This document shows, piece by piece, positions 21,165 to 33,026 of a stretch of 64,000 bases of DNA. The stretch comes from Pomphorhynchus laevis. Lineage: Eukaryota; Acanthocephala; Palaeacanthocephala; Echinorhynchida; Pomphorhynchidae. The stretch spans positions 1 to 64,000 of the forward strand of contig WNNJ02003011.1 in NCBI GenBank assembly GCA_012934845.2, written 5' to 3'. The notes beneath the pieces were generated by a model. That model worked only from the letters and a program-made list of their open reading frames with translations, searched no databases and was not told the DNA's origin. Position 1 is the first letter of the stretch. The number at the start of each line of letters is the position of its first letter. Position numbers and translations under genes: made by a program.

Positions 21165-21785
21165 TCAAGCATACCATATAATATAAGATATAACACATTA
21201 AATAATGAAATTTTAAGATTTGCAACAATATGTAATGATATTGGCTTTCTTCAAAATCATTTATAGATACATATTTTAAACTAGGTTACTATAAAAATAA
21301 CATCAAGCAGAAAATAGTAAAATATATAAATCAACACAATAATATAAAGAATAAATTTAAACTCTTAAGTGGCGAATTTTTATGGATGGATAATAAATAA
21401 TATACTTTGTATTAGAATAAGATACTAGATAATCGAATTTAAACAGAGGAAATACGTCCTTAGCACTTATTTGGCCCCGCTGCTATGTTCGGTAGAGGAG
21501 TTAGGGATTGAAAACTGATAGCATAGCAGTTCCTCCTCATGACTTCTAATATTTATTCTGATACAACGTCGCTTATTTATTAATCAATTAATAAAAATGA
21601 CTTTTATTTTAAATTATAATTTTTTATTTTAAGTTGATATAAATCATATAAAATCTTATAATAATTATTAATTTTTATATTTTAATTATCAAATTTTGAT
21701 TTAGCATTATTATGTTTTGTTTTTTTATATTTATATTAAATACGTAGACTCAGTTAGCTGATTTAATTATTTATTTTCAACTTCA
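21165..21785 (+). mobile_element. PLE family B 3' part
   Basis: Begins with RT C-terminal IPYNIRYNTLNNEILRFATI and CNDIGFLQNH, identical in type to the end of the RT at 18525. It runs through the full tail (YKNNIKQKIVKYINQHNN, then non-coding) to the shared terminus near 21768. The module at 21474-21545 keeps the TGCTATG helix but has lost the GGCCCC partner. Confidence 0.75.
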
Positions 21786-21796
21786 ATTTTTAAGTC

Positions 21797-22090
21797 ACAT
21801 TTGCGGGAACCTTGTACAACGGATTATTAATTTTAAAAAATCATTATAAAAATTACTTTTATTATTTAATTATTTATATTCATTACAAAATACGTTGTAT
21901 CGATATGATCTATTAATTATATCAATTATAAAATTATATATTAATTATCATTATTGCGAATAATGTATAATTATATTAATATTATATATCTATTACATAT
22001 ATATAATATATTAATATATTATATATTATAATATTTGTTATTATGAAATTTTTATTAAATATTACATTGACATAGGTTCCCGCGAATGGG
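21797..22090. mobile_element. Candidate MITE
   Basis: CATTTGCGGGAACCTTGT at the left and its near-complement ACATAGGTTCCCGCGAATG at the right bound ~295 bp of non-coding AT-rich DNA. The ~18-bp terminal inverted repeats have 2-3 mismatches. The transposon family is not identified and no clear target duplication is seen. Confidence 0.45.
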
Positions 22091-22805
22091 CCTTTATTAG
22101 AACTTTAAATATTAAACTCTTCAAAATAGCAATCCATTTCAAATTCTTTAACACGTGTACTGTTCAATATCTCGGCTACTTGTTCGATGATTTCTCAGAC
22201 TGCCTAAACACGTCCTTGCCAATAGGATATTTATTTTTGTACGTAGCCATGCAATAGATGATGCATAGTCCCACTTTCGCTTAACTGCCATTTTCCTTGC
22301 TATAGCACCTAAACATATATTGGACACGATTTCTGTGGCGCCAGTGGTATTCCATATTAATGGAAAGAATCCACTATGTTCAATTTTTCGAATCCTTTAG
22401 TCGTATTTCGCATACTTTCGTTGTTCATGATATTGATAACCTTGCTCTGCAGATTTTTCAAGACAGACAGGAGGATTGTTATTGTATATGCAGACATTTA
22501 AAATGTCCTTCCCTGCCTCTCTCCAAAAAGTTCATTACAAACAATTTTTGCCCTGACATCTTTTTGTCGTATAGTTGTCGAATTTTCAAAAATAGCCTTT
22601 TATCTACTCGTTGCAATGATGGCTCAGTATACACTTCCCAACAACACGAATTCATTGTTTTAAACAAAAAATCACGAACCTCATTGTGTTGAATGATATT
22701 GAGTTGTCCTCTTTTACACGAGAGTGCATGAGTTGTTGTTAGTTGTTGCTTACGTATGCACTGCTTAGGCAAGTTCCTAGGAGTCAAGTTGTAGCGAGCC
22801 ACAAT
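22090..22805 (-). pseudogene. C-terminal half of family F RT retroelement
   Basis: On the - strand MARYNLTPRNLPKQCIRKQ then LTTTHALSCKRGQL and NEVRDFLFKTMNSC recall a conserved block after the RT in an invertebrate retroelement family (LPxxCxCG..F..HAxxCxxGGxxxxRHNExRD). Further along are short pieces resembling its TPLVF-TTGG and AxWLRxxLSxxLxR segments. Several frame breaks are present. The RT itself is absent here; a family RT is at 37950-38861. The function is inferred from remembered family pattern only. Confidence 0.5.
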
Positions 22806-23085
22806 GCATCTTTAAATTCTTGTGTAAACATGTGAAACTCATGAGATACAAGGGTTTATAATATAATATGTTTTATATTAAAATTGAAATAATATATATA
22901 ATTATATTAATATATTCACATCAATAATATTTGAGTAATTATCAATTTTACACTTTAATACAATTATATAATCATATAATCATATAATTAGACCAGTACT
23001 TATATATCATTGATCTAATTATATCAGTGTTAATTTTGATTACCCTATTCGTTTAGAAGCGCATCATAAAACAATATATTATTAG
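22805..23085. other. AT-rich stretch, nothing recognised
   Basis: No frame or repeat partner noted between the family F fragment and the PLE-B fragment. Confidence 0.5.
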
Positions 23086-23560
23086 ATGTTTTTTTTATTT
23101 TGGATTACTATGTAATATAGGTATAGTTTTATTTTCGGATTCAACCTTTATACAAATTTTATCCATTATTGAACAATTACTTGTAATAATTGTTTCTAAA
23201 CTAAAATCACTACGTTCATATGTTGCATTTACATTTAAATCATTATAATTAATTTCGTTCATCAAGATATCATAATAAAGCTTTTTGCATATAAAGACAA
23301 AGTTATTACTAGCTTTATCAATAGTTGTTATTATATAGTTATCCTTTAATTTAGTAAGTTCTGTATACATATCTTTATTAATTTTATCTTTCCTTTTATA
23401 ATTGCTTGCTATTTTAATTTCACCAAATATATAATGTTTCCGAATTTCAATCTTAGATGTATTTAAGCTTTCGCGTTTAATTAGCTTATCAAAGTAAGTC
23501 AATTAGCTTATCAAGTAAGTCATTATATAACGAATAGAAAATTTTATTTTTGTCGTTATT
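23085..23560 (-). pseudogene. PLE family B RT N-terminal fragment
   Basis: A 135-residue frame with NKDMYTELTKLKDNYIITTI, DKASNNFVFICKKLYYDILM and ERSDFSLETIITSNCSIMDK. It matches 13080-13390 of copy 1 closely and is better preserved there. No endonuclease or catalytic RT part is attached. It shows that at least three PLE-B copies lie within 12 kb. Confidence 0.75.
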
Positions 23561-24260
23561 ATTTAAATGATTTTATTATTATTCAAGTGTGGTTATAAAT
23601 ATCTTCGAAATTTGGAGATTTTACAACTTGACTTATTTTTGAAATAACTTAACTGTAATGTGTTACTTATGATTTAATTTTAGATCTTATCAGTGAGAGT
23701 TCGATAAGTCCACCTGTCAGATAAGTTGTATCATTTTATATCATGAGATACTTTAAATATAAGTATTTCAGAAATTCCAATAAGTATATCATTTCCAAAT
23801 TCAGTAATAGCAGACTAACGTCTATCAAATAAAACATGCACGGGAATTCGATGCTTTTCACTTTGTCCGTCGTGACGTCAAGATCAGGATTTGAAATTGG
23901 AGCATAACTTTACGTAATATTGAGTGGATTGCTAACAATTTTTAAATATATTTTGAAAAAATAAATTGTTTTCTTAAACTTATTGATCAATATAATGGCC
24001 AAATGCATCAAGCCAAAATCTTTTTTAAGAGAAAACGTGTTCACGCCAGTTTTGCATACAATAAAGCAACATTGCTGTCAAAACAAAACCTATCGTTATT
24101 GTAATAGAACGTTAATAAATTGTATATGTAACAAATATTCATTAAGAGACAAATATTTGTTAGGACTATTTACATTTTGAGAAAATTGTTGTGCCAGCAA
24201 GATAACTATTGTTATTATACAACAACAATTTCTTGACAAGAAAATAAAAACACAAAATAT
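23560..24260. other. No gene recognised
   Basis: AT-rich. The 65-codon frame at 23983-24180 has several Cys residues but no recognisable domain or repeat partner. A short hairpin TTGTTGT..ACAACAA lies near 24187-24230 just before the LINE 3' end. Confidence 0.4.
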
Positions 24261-24261
24261 A

Positions 24262-25735
24262 CAATATTTTTCCTGTCCACCACTGGTCCTGGTGTCGGGT
24301 CGTGAAGGCAGTGCACGAATCAAACTACTCCAGACATTGCGATCCTGGGCAACATACCAGAGTTTTCTTTCAGATAGCCCAATGTGGTCTTCGGCCAGTT
24401 TCGAGGACTACCAAGGACTACCTCGAGGTCTCTTTCCAGAGATTCTGGACTGGAAAACCATCTTAGGAGGCGATCCCTAGACATCCTCAGAACGTGTCCT
24501 AGCAATCTCAGCTGACATTCTTTGATGTGGAGAAGTAGCGACTTTACTGCGAGTTCATCACGGTAGACCGAATTCCTAACTTTATATCTAAGACTAAGAT
24601 TGGCCACACCGAGAAGAAACCTCATTTCGGTCGCCTGTATCCGAAATTATATTTTTTCGGTCATAACCAAAAGCTCATGACCATAGGTTAAGATAGGAAA
24701 GAAGATTGCGTGGTAAACCGAAAGCTTCGCCCGAAGATTCAACTCCCGCTTCAGCACGACAGACGTGTACAAAGAACGTATTGCTGCGTAAGCTGCAAAA
24801 AACCGCTTTTCAATCTCCTTGATATTTCTGCCGTCCCTCGATAACAATACTCCAAGATACTTGAAATCCTCCACATCAGAAGAACCTTTTCTCCGATCCG
24901 GATTGACATTGGCAATCGAATCCGAGACGAGCGCATGGATACAGTCTTGGGAGTACTAACCAACATCCCTGCCGCTTGGCATTCCATAGTGAATTGATCT
25001 AGTAGACAATGTAAGTTTTCAAGACAAGCAGCAAACAAAACAACGTCATCTGCAAAAAAGCAGAGATGCTATCCTGATAGAACCGAACTGAATACCGACA
25101 TCCGTCAGAGCAGCCCGTCTCGAAATTTTGTCCATGTAGACAAGGAACAAAAGTGGAGACAAAGGACAACCTTGACGAAGCCCAACGCCTACTGGAAATG
25201 ATTTAGATTTTCTACCTAGAACACGAACACAATTCATACTTTGTTCATACAAAGAAGCCACAGCTACCCAAAGATAGTGTGGTACTCTATACTCCCTTAG
25301 TACCTCCGATAACCTCTCTCGCGGAACTCAGTCGAACGTCTTCCCCAAATCTACAAAACATATGTAGAACGGTTAAGCGAACTCCCAAGACCGTTCAAAG
25401 ACAGTTGAGAGAGTAAAGAGCTGATCCGTAGTTCCACGACCTGGACGAAAGCCGCAATGTTCCTCTTGCAACTGTCCCTCAACTATAGGCCGTATCCTTA
25501 ACTCAAGAATTTTATCAAATAGCATGCAGTTTGGCTAAGAAGAGTGATGCCCCGATAATTTCAACACACTCTTCGGTCACCTTTCTTAAAGATCGTTACC
25601 ACCACCCCGTTCGCCACTCACTTATAGCCTTGCCCGACTTCAATGCAACGTTGAAGATCCGGGTAAGCCACTCCATGCCAGCAACGTCGAGAACCTTTAA
25701 CGCTTCAGGTCGAATCTCGTTTACTCTACTTACAA
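24262..25735 (-). mobile_element. LINE RT fragment, 5'-truncated
   Basis: Reading 25735 to 24262 on the - strand: EEHCGFRPGRGTTDQLFTLS, CFVDLGKTFD (palm D), VPRERLSEVLREYRVPHYLW, SFPVGVGLRQGCPLSPLLFL and IRIASLLF, the stretch where the YADD box is expected. Then MEDFKYLGVLLSRDG, LSVYHAIFFPILTYGHELLV and ECQLRLLGHVLRMSRDRLLR. The last blocks are the usual RT thumb and tail of RTE/Rex-type LINEs. At least three frame changes and stops occur. There is no endonuclease. It differs from the other LINEs here and is much more GC-rich than its surroundings. Confidence 0.8.
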
Positions 25736-25789
25736 TATTTTATTATTATAATAAAAAAAATTGTAAAATTTGTAAAGATTTTTATTAAA

Positions 25790-26400
25790 ATACGAAATCT
25801 GAAACATGACAGTTCTTCCTGATGACCTCGATTCATTATTCTTATACTTCGAATGCTTTTTGTTATTCAATACATAAAAATTAACTTTTACTTTAAATTT
25901 CAATTTTAAATTTTAATTTGATATAAATATAAATTGTATAAAATCGTATATTATTTATTATTAATAAATAATTATTGGATCTGAATCAAAGAAAAGTGAA
26001 AATTAGTTTTGATATTTCGCTAACTTCTGTTAGAATCTCAAGAAAATTACTCAGTAATTTTCATCTTCTGTAATTTTCTGAAGATGCTAACAGAAGTTAG
26101 CGAAATATCAAAAATAATTTTCACTTTTCTTTGATCCAACTCAAATAATAATTTATCAATAATAATAATTTATCAATAATGCTTAAAAAATTAAAGAGAA
26201 AAAATACAATTATTCTTCTTGAAAATGTTCCCGGCTAGGTATCGAAATATTGAAGAAATGTTTTATTTCTTTTTGCTCGGAAAAGCCTTTCGATTTAATA
26301 ATGGATCATTATCAACTATTTAAAATTTATTATTTATCTTTTTTATTTATATATAGTATAAAATATGTAGACTCAATTATCTGATGTGATTTGTTCTACT
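25790..26400 (+). mobile_element. PLE-B tail copy split by a palindrome
   Basis: Starts with the module remnant CTGAAACATGACAG..CCTGATGACCTC (25798-25829), runs through the AT-rich tail, is interrupted from ~25967 and resumes near 26325 to the shared terminus (ATGTAGACTCAATTATCTG, 26360-26378). Confidence 0.65.
25967..26165. mobile_element. Palindromic tail pair (family P)
   Basis: Arms of ~85 bp. The right arm reads CTGAAGA (26079-26085), T, GCTAAC-AGAA-GTTAGC and GAAAT, a hammerhead-like core with a 6-bp stem II and one extra T. The left arm is the mirror. Outer ends are ATTATTGGATCTGAATCAAAG and its near-complement. It sits inside a PLE-B tail. Confidence 0.7.
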
Positions 26401-26564
26401 GACAAGTTATTATTGACATGTGAACTTTGCTTTTCCCATAATATAACCTCTGTCAAAAATACCGAAACTTTGTATTATTGATACGACATTATTATTTTCT
26501 GCTGATTTTCAAGCAAGTTTGATATTTTTCTCTTTTTCTTATAATGTAGAATTATTCATAAAAA

Positions 26565-26990
26565 ATATTATTAAAATATTAAATTTACAATATACAAATC
26601 AGAAAAACATTATTACAAATTTAATTGAACTATTAAGCAAATATTTTATGGATAATAAACAAATGCTTTGAATTAGAATAAGATGCAATAAATGATCAAA
26701 TTTCATAAGAAGAAATATGCCATTAGAGCGTATGTGACCCCGCTGCTATGTTGGATCGAGGAATAGGGGTCGAAACCTGATAATATAACAGTTCCTCTTG
26801 ATGACCTCTATTCATTATTATTATACATCGCCTATTATTTATTAGTCAATTATAACAATTGACTTTTATGTTAAAATTTACATTTTAAATTTTAACTTGA
26901 TATAAATATAAATTGTATAAAATCTTATATAATTATTTATTATTTATCTTTATTTATAGAATATAAAATTCGCAGACTCCGGTATCTGGT
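26565..26990 (+). mobile_element. PLE-B tail copy
   Basis: Full tail with module 26736-26808: GACCCC pairs with GGGGTC, CGAAAC is intact, then CTTGATGACC. The GACCCC/GGGGTC pair changes both bases relative to GGCCCC/GGGGCC in the copy at 18178. It ends at CGCAGACTCCGGTATCTGG. Confidence 0.75.
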
Positions 26991-27014
26991 GTAGAAGGAA
27001 GGAAAGTTTTAGAA

Positions 27015-27310
27015 ATTTATTAGATGGTTGTATAAGGCAAGTCATTAGCATGTATTTTACTCTTCTGATATATTGGGTTGAAGACTAGGGACCGAAACCT
27101 GATAACATTGCAGTTCCTCCTGATTACGTCTAATCCTTGTTCTGATACATTCTTTGTTGTTTATTAGTCAATTCATAAAATTTGAATTTTTAAAATTCTT
27201 ACTTTATATAAATCTTAATTCTTTAAAATATTATATAATTATTTATCATTTATAATTATTTACCTTTATTTTGATAAATCAACATAATTTAAAGTAGGAA
27301 CATTAAAAAA
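27015..27310 (+). mobile_element. PLE-B tail copy, partial
   Basis: Carries GGGACCGAAACCTGATAAC and CCTGATTACGTC (27089-27128). The upstream strand of the first helix is lost. The terminus is not reached. Confidence 0.65.
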
Positions 27311-27889
27311 TAAACGGTGTTCTAATATGAGGTGACAATGCTCATTTAACGAAAATATAAATTAATCTACACCTAAGAAGTATATGGAAATGAACTAAGA
27401 AGAATTAAGTTGATACCATTTTTAAAACGCATTCAAAATATGCCGTAACATTTTGTAATTTAAACGATAGCCGTTTAGATAAACACAACAATACTATTAT
27501 ATAATAATTGTATTGAGTTCTCAATCATTTACTTCTAATATCGCTAGAAAAATAGTAACATTAATGTATAAGACAATACAATAAAATAATAAAATAACAT
27601 AAAATATTTTAAAACGCTTCCAGGATTCTAACGTACACTTAATAGTTAGAATTGAAAATTCTTCATTTATTTTTAATTCCAAGAGTTTCCAACAGTTGAA
27701 AACAGCCTTTGTTAGATTTACATGTCTCCTATTTTTGGTATACAGTATATATATCGATACGATTATATATATCTGATCTGATTTGTTTTACCGATTAGTT
27801 ATTATTGACCTGTGAACTTTGTTTTCTCGGTAATATGACCTCTGTCAGGAATACTGATACTATGTATTTTATTGATACGACATCATTAT

Positions 27890-28395
27890 TTTCTGCTAAA
27901 TTTTAAGCAAGTTTAATTGAAGTTTTCTTTTTCTTGTAATGTAGAATTATACATCAACAAAATGTTATTACAATATTAAATTTACAATATATAAACCAAC
28001 AAAATGTTGTTAAAAATAAATTTAAACTCTTAAAAGAAACTTTTTATGGATAGATAATAAATAGTATACTTTGTATTAGAATAAAATACACCAGATAATC
28101 AAATTTAATAAGAAGAAATGTGTCATTAGCGTGTATTTGGCCCGCAGATATGTTGAATCGGGAATAAGGGCCGAAACCAAATTACATAGCAGTTTCTCCT
28201 GATGACCTCTAATTATTTTATAATACATCGTTTGTTATTTATTAATCAATTAATAAAATTTGATTTTTTAAAATTATTATTTTATATAAATCTTAATTCT
28301 TTAAAATCTTATAAAATTATTTATTATTTATAATAATTTATTATCATTTTTAATTTCTATACAGTCTATAATACGCAGAGTCAGTTAGCTGAAAT
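27890..28395 (+). mobile_element. PLE-B tail copy
   Basis: Tail from TTTCTGCTAAATTTTAAGCA to the terminus ACGCAGAGTCAGTTAGCTG (28372-28390). The module 28138-28206 keeps GGCCC/GGGCC and CCGAAAC, and CTGATGACC. Confidence 0.7.
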
Positions 28396-28850
28396 AATTC
28401 TTCTCTTACTTCCTTTGGAATCAATCGATACTTGATTGAAAAGCAATTTCAACAAAAATAGATCAAAACGGAGAGAATTTCAGCTCTTTATTATATACAC
28501 TAAATATTGAATTATTTCGATATTGATTAGCTTTGTAATCAGTTATCTACAGGAAAGCATCAAATGTTTGCTGATCTTGAAGCAAATATAAACGTTTTTG
28601 AAAAGCGCAAATAAAAATAATCAACCCAAAAATGAAGAGTAAATATTCTGCATTTTTGTAAATACCTTAAAACATTTAATTTCAAGCTTATAAGTACGCT
28701 TGCATCATGTATAGCAAAAGATAATTATAATTCAGCACTAATAATTAATAATCTAAGTGATCATATGCTGTCTGTTTAATGAATAAATACATTTTTATAA
28801 ATAAATAAAGACTTTATTAAATACACCAAAATATAGCATGCAAGAATTAA
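28395..28850. other. No gene recognised
   Basis: AT-rich, with no coding frame or repeat partner noted. Confidence 0.5.
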
Positions 28851-28919
28851 AAAAAAGGTAGGTCATAAGCAACTCAGAAAAAATGACAGAATTCTCCTTC
28901 GTTTTTTCATCTTCCCTTT

Positions 28920-28980
28920 CTCTTTCATGGCCTCAGGTCCAGTGGGATCTGAGCCCTCCAACCGATCCAATACATTTTTA
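28920..28980 (-). mobile_element. 3' end fragment of LINE-alpha
   Basis: GGCCTCAGGTCCAGTGGGAT and GATCTGAGCCCTCCAAC match the 3' ends at 33170 and 47184. Only ~50 bp remain, as expected for a severely 5'-truncated LINE insertion. Confidence 0.65.
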
Positions 28981-29695
28981 AACAATCATTATCTGTATTA
29001 TTACTACCCAGTGATAGCAATGTGATGAAAAAATTAAAAATCTCTGTTTTATTGTATATAATATTTCATATTTGCAAACTATTTATATAAAAACAACTAT
29101 TATAATAAATGACTGTTTTTTATTTTATTTCATACAGATGTAAATATTACGAGATACAGCTTATTGATGAATCTGACATTGCACACAAACACTAATATTT
29201 TTAACAGGAGAAGAGTTTATGCCAGTTTACTATTGATGGAAATGAGTTATTAGAGAGTAACTACTATCATATTTCTGCTCTGAAAATAAAAAGAGCTAGT
29301 CAGTGAATGCTCGCATTTTACAATTGAATATTTTATAACTTTTATAATTTCTGTTGCTTGCAACAAAAGATAAAAAAATACAAAAAACGATTCTGCGATA
29401 TGTTCACATGCAATGAAATCAAATATGGTTTTAAGTTTCTTATTCATCACTATCGGTCGTTATATTAATATTTACAATGTAAAACTAGTTTATGTACGTG
29501 ACATATTACAAAAAGAGACATTTTTAACTGTAATAATGGTAAAATGGATAACGAAACTAAAAAGACAGCATTTTGGGGAATGCTTTACTATTACAAGCTG
29601 TTAAATATTCTATCAAATTGATACAGTATTCACTAATTGATCATATTGGATTTCAAAACAGGGTTGATAAAATACTGTGACACAAGTAGCAAGTG

Positions 29696-29870
29696 ATGTT
29701 TTGCCCGTGCATACGAAAGCAGTCCAATAACAATCGGCGAAAGATCAAGCATATTTCTTTTAAAAATGAGATTAATCGAGGAAATGGATCCGAGTATAGT
29801 GAGTACTGTGGAATTTCATCCAGTAGTATCGTTCGAAAGCAATCGAGAGAAATTAACGTACTCTTACTGG
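29696..29870 (+). other. G-alpha exon 1
   Basis: Starts MFCPCIRKQS and ends SREINVLLLG, split after the first base of the Gly codon, followed by donor GTAAGA. Cys3 and Cys5 are likely palmitoylation sites. There is no Met-Gly start, so no N-myristoylation, as in G12/13. The basic, Ser/Asn-rich segment in between has no match I recognise. The ATG at 29696 is the only Met that leaves the dual-Cys N-terminus. The final INVLLLG is the start of beta-1 leading into the P-loop of exon 2. Confidence 0.85.
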
Positions 29871-32800
29871 GTAAGACTAACACCTCAAATTGCATTTTGA
29901 TTTCTATTACATTAATTTTGGAGGTAGTTATAAAAGGATAATTAATTAATAATTTATGCGAAATTATTTAAATTACTTTTGATTGATTAATTATAATATT
30001 CTTCTTATGGCCTATTTGAATACAATTAAATTAGACCGTGTCTTTATATCTCTCGGTAAGGTGTATTTTTATCCTTCGGTATCGGCACAAGGCGAGCGCT
30101 CACATTGAGGAAAAGTTTATATCCTTAATAGAAATTGTAATATCCGGACACAGCCAATCAGGTATCGTTGCCCCGGATCTGGTTCCTACCCTCTCAACAG
30201 GCATTAGAAGACAATTTAGGGTAATGAATATGTCATTGTCCAGGTAACGAAGATAAACGATTTGGAGGTCTCGATATCCACACCTTCCCTGTACTGCCGC
30301 AAAAAAATCTTAAAAGGATATTTAATTGGGAAACATGCAAGAAGCATCTTAGGAACAAACTTAGTTTAATGTCATTATATAAATCAACAACATGTTAGCA
30401 AATGTAAATGTTAACCACGTGTCAAATGAGTGCCGTGAGGTGAACTTCTCTCGATATTTAGAAAGAAATGCATTTTATGTCATATTGATATTATTTTAGT
30501 AATAAAATATTGACATTTTTGTGCCAGCTAACCATTTATATTTCTATTTAAACTAATTTTGCAAATGTACTATCAACTTAAGTCCTAGCAATATAATAGT
30601 GCGATCATGTACAAGTGATCACACTTTCTCAAGTGAACTAAGATATTTTCCTTCTACTGAGACGCATTTTATCAAGGAGCTAATCCGCGAAAACTTGAAA
30701 CCGTCTCTATCCTTCTATCAGGTCGATATTAGAATACGGCTACCCAATATACTGCAATGTCTTTGCGTAATAAGGTCAAACTCGATAAAATACATCATTA
30801 TGCCAAACTAATATACTATAAAAAAACTTGAATCGGTTATTGAATATGAGTGAATAAATGCTACAAGAAATTTGAATCATATTACTGAGCATGCACAATA
30901 ATATCATTAAGAACAATGCTCATAATCAAGATTTTTTGATCGATTGTACAAATTTTGTACAAATGACAGAACCGATAATTCTTCTATTATTAGATTTTAA
31001 ATTACCATTCTATTTACTTAGAATAGTTGGTGAGCTAACTATAAGTTAAATATTATATTTTAAAAAGCCGGCGTGGATATAAAGAGGCCGTCATATATGA
31101 TTTTTCAGGTTTCGGCCACTATTCCTCGACACAGCATAGCAGCGGGGCGATACTAATGGTGTATTTACATGCAAATGACGCATTCTAATGCGCCATTAAC
31201 AATAAAGATTTTCTTAAAAACTAAATAACCGATAACAATCTATAAAAATAAAAAAACCTTGAAAAACAAGAAAAACATGTAGGTCATAAAGTCAAAAAGA
31301 GATCAATTTTAAGTCTCCATATATACAGCTAGTGTGTGTATATATATTCTATGTTACTGTTGAACCGCACATGAGATCCCATTTCTGGAATACTTTCGAA
31401 ATATTTATTTTACGATTGAAATCGAAATCCAATGAACAGTGACTGTGATTTATTAGAAAAGCTTTCGGCTTTTGTAAGCCTTCTTCAGTTCCATCTGAAA
31501 TATACATATGCACAATACAATGCCTGCAATATAACAAAAACACAAATCAAGTATCAAAACACAAATATACAGTTCATGTGCTAAGGAAAGTGACAGTCAT
31601 TATATGTGTTTAGGTATAAATCTGTCATAAGTTGCGCTATCCAGAACTGTTCTCTATTTCTCCTCGCAGTTACGTTAGGCAATTCATCCTCTAAAACCAT
31701 AACGCTCATTGTATGCCCAGGGTGTTCAATGGTATGATTAGTTGCACCATCCCTACCAGTTCGTCCAGTTCTAACGTCGCAACGTTTAGTATTCATACGA
31801 ATATTAAGTTGATGTCCTGTTTCTCCGACACACTGAACCGGACATTCAGCACACAAACACAAATTTACTAGGTTTTTCGTTTTACATGTGGCTGCACATC
31901 TTGTGGTGTACTCCAACGCCGTGACAGAGCCATGAAATTTGCTGCCTCTGCATATTTCCGCGCAGCATTTGCATCTATTATTACCGCAGGGGCGTGTACC
32001 ACTTAATGTACACTCATGACGTAATTTATTTGATAGTAGATTTCTCAAATTAACATCCGTTTTAAAAACTACTTTCAGTTTCTTCCTTGAGCCCGTGATT
32101 ACATTCAAAGACGCTAATGCCCTATTGAGATCACCCTCCAAAGACAAAAAGGCCGGATGATAATCGGTTACAATATAACATCCACCCCTCATCCTCCGGA
32201 GGAGATATTCGACTAAGCAATTCGCATCGATCCATTTTGCAAACGTCTTTGACTTGACGCTCGATTTGATATTTCTTATAACCACGGGCTAAGAACTCAT
32301 CGCTAAGCTTATTTAATGTTAATTTGAGAAATCTACTAATAAATACATTACGTCATGAGGGTACACTAAGTGGTACACGCCCCTGCGGTAATAATAGATG
32401 CAAATGCTGCGCGGAAATATGCAGAGGCAGCAAATTTCATGGCTCTGTCACGGCGTTGGAGTACACCACAAGATGTGCAGTCACATGTAAAACGATAAAC
32501 CTAGTAAATTTGTGTTTGTGTGCTGAATGTCCGGTTCAGTGTGTCGGAGAAACAGGACATCAACTTAATATTCGTATGAATACTAAACGTTGCGACGTTA
32601 GAGCTGGACGAACTGGTAGGGATGGTGCAACTAATCATACCATTGAACACCCTGGGCATACAATGAGCGTTATGGTTTTAGAGGATGAATTGCCTAACGT
32701 AACTGCGAGGAGAAATAGGGAACAGTTCTGGATAGCGCAACTTATGACAGATTTATACCTAAACACATATAATGACTGTCACTTACCTTAGCACATGAAC

Positions 32801-32959
32801 TGTATATTTGTGTTTTGATACTTGATTTGTGTTTTTGTTATATTGCAGGCATTGTATTGTGCATATGTATATTTCAGATTGAACTGAAGAAGGCTTACAA
32901 AAGCCGAAAGCTTTTCTAATAAATCACAGTCACTGTTCATTGGATTTCGATTTCAATCG

Positions 32960-33026
<67 letters not shown>

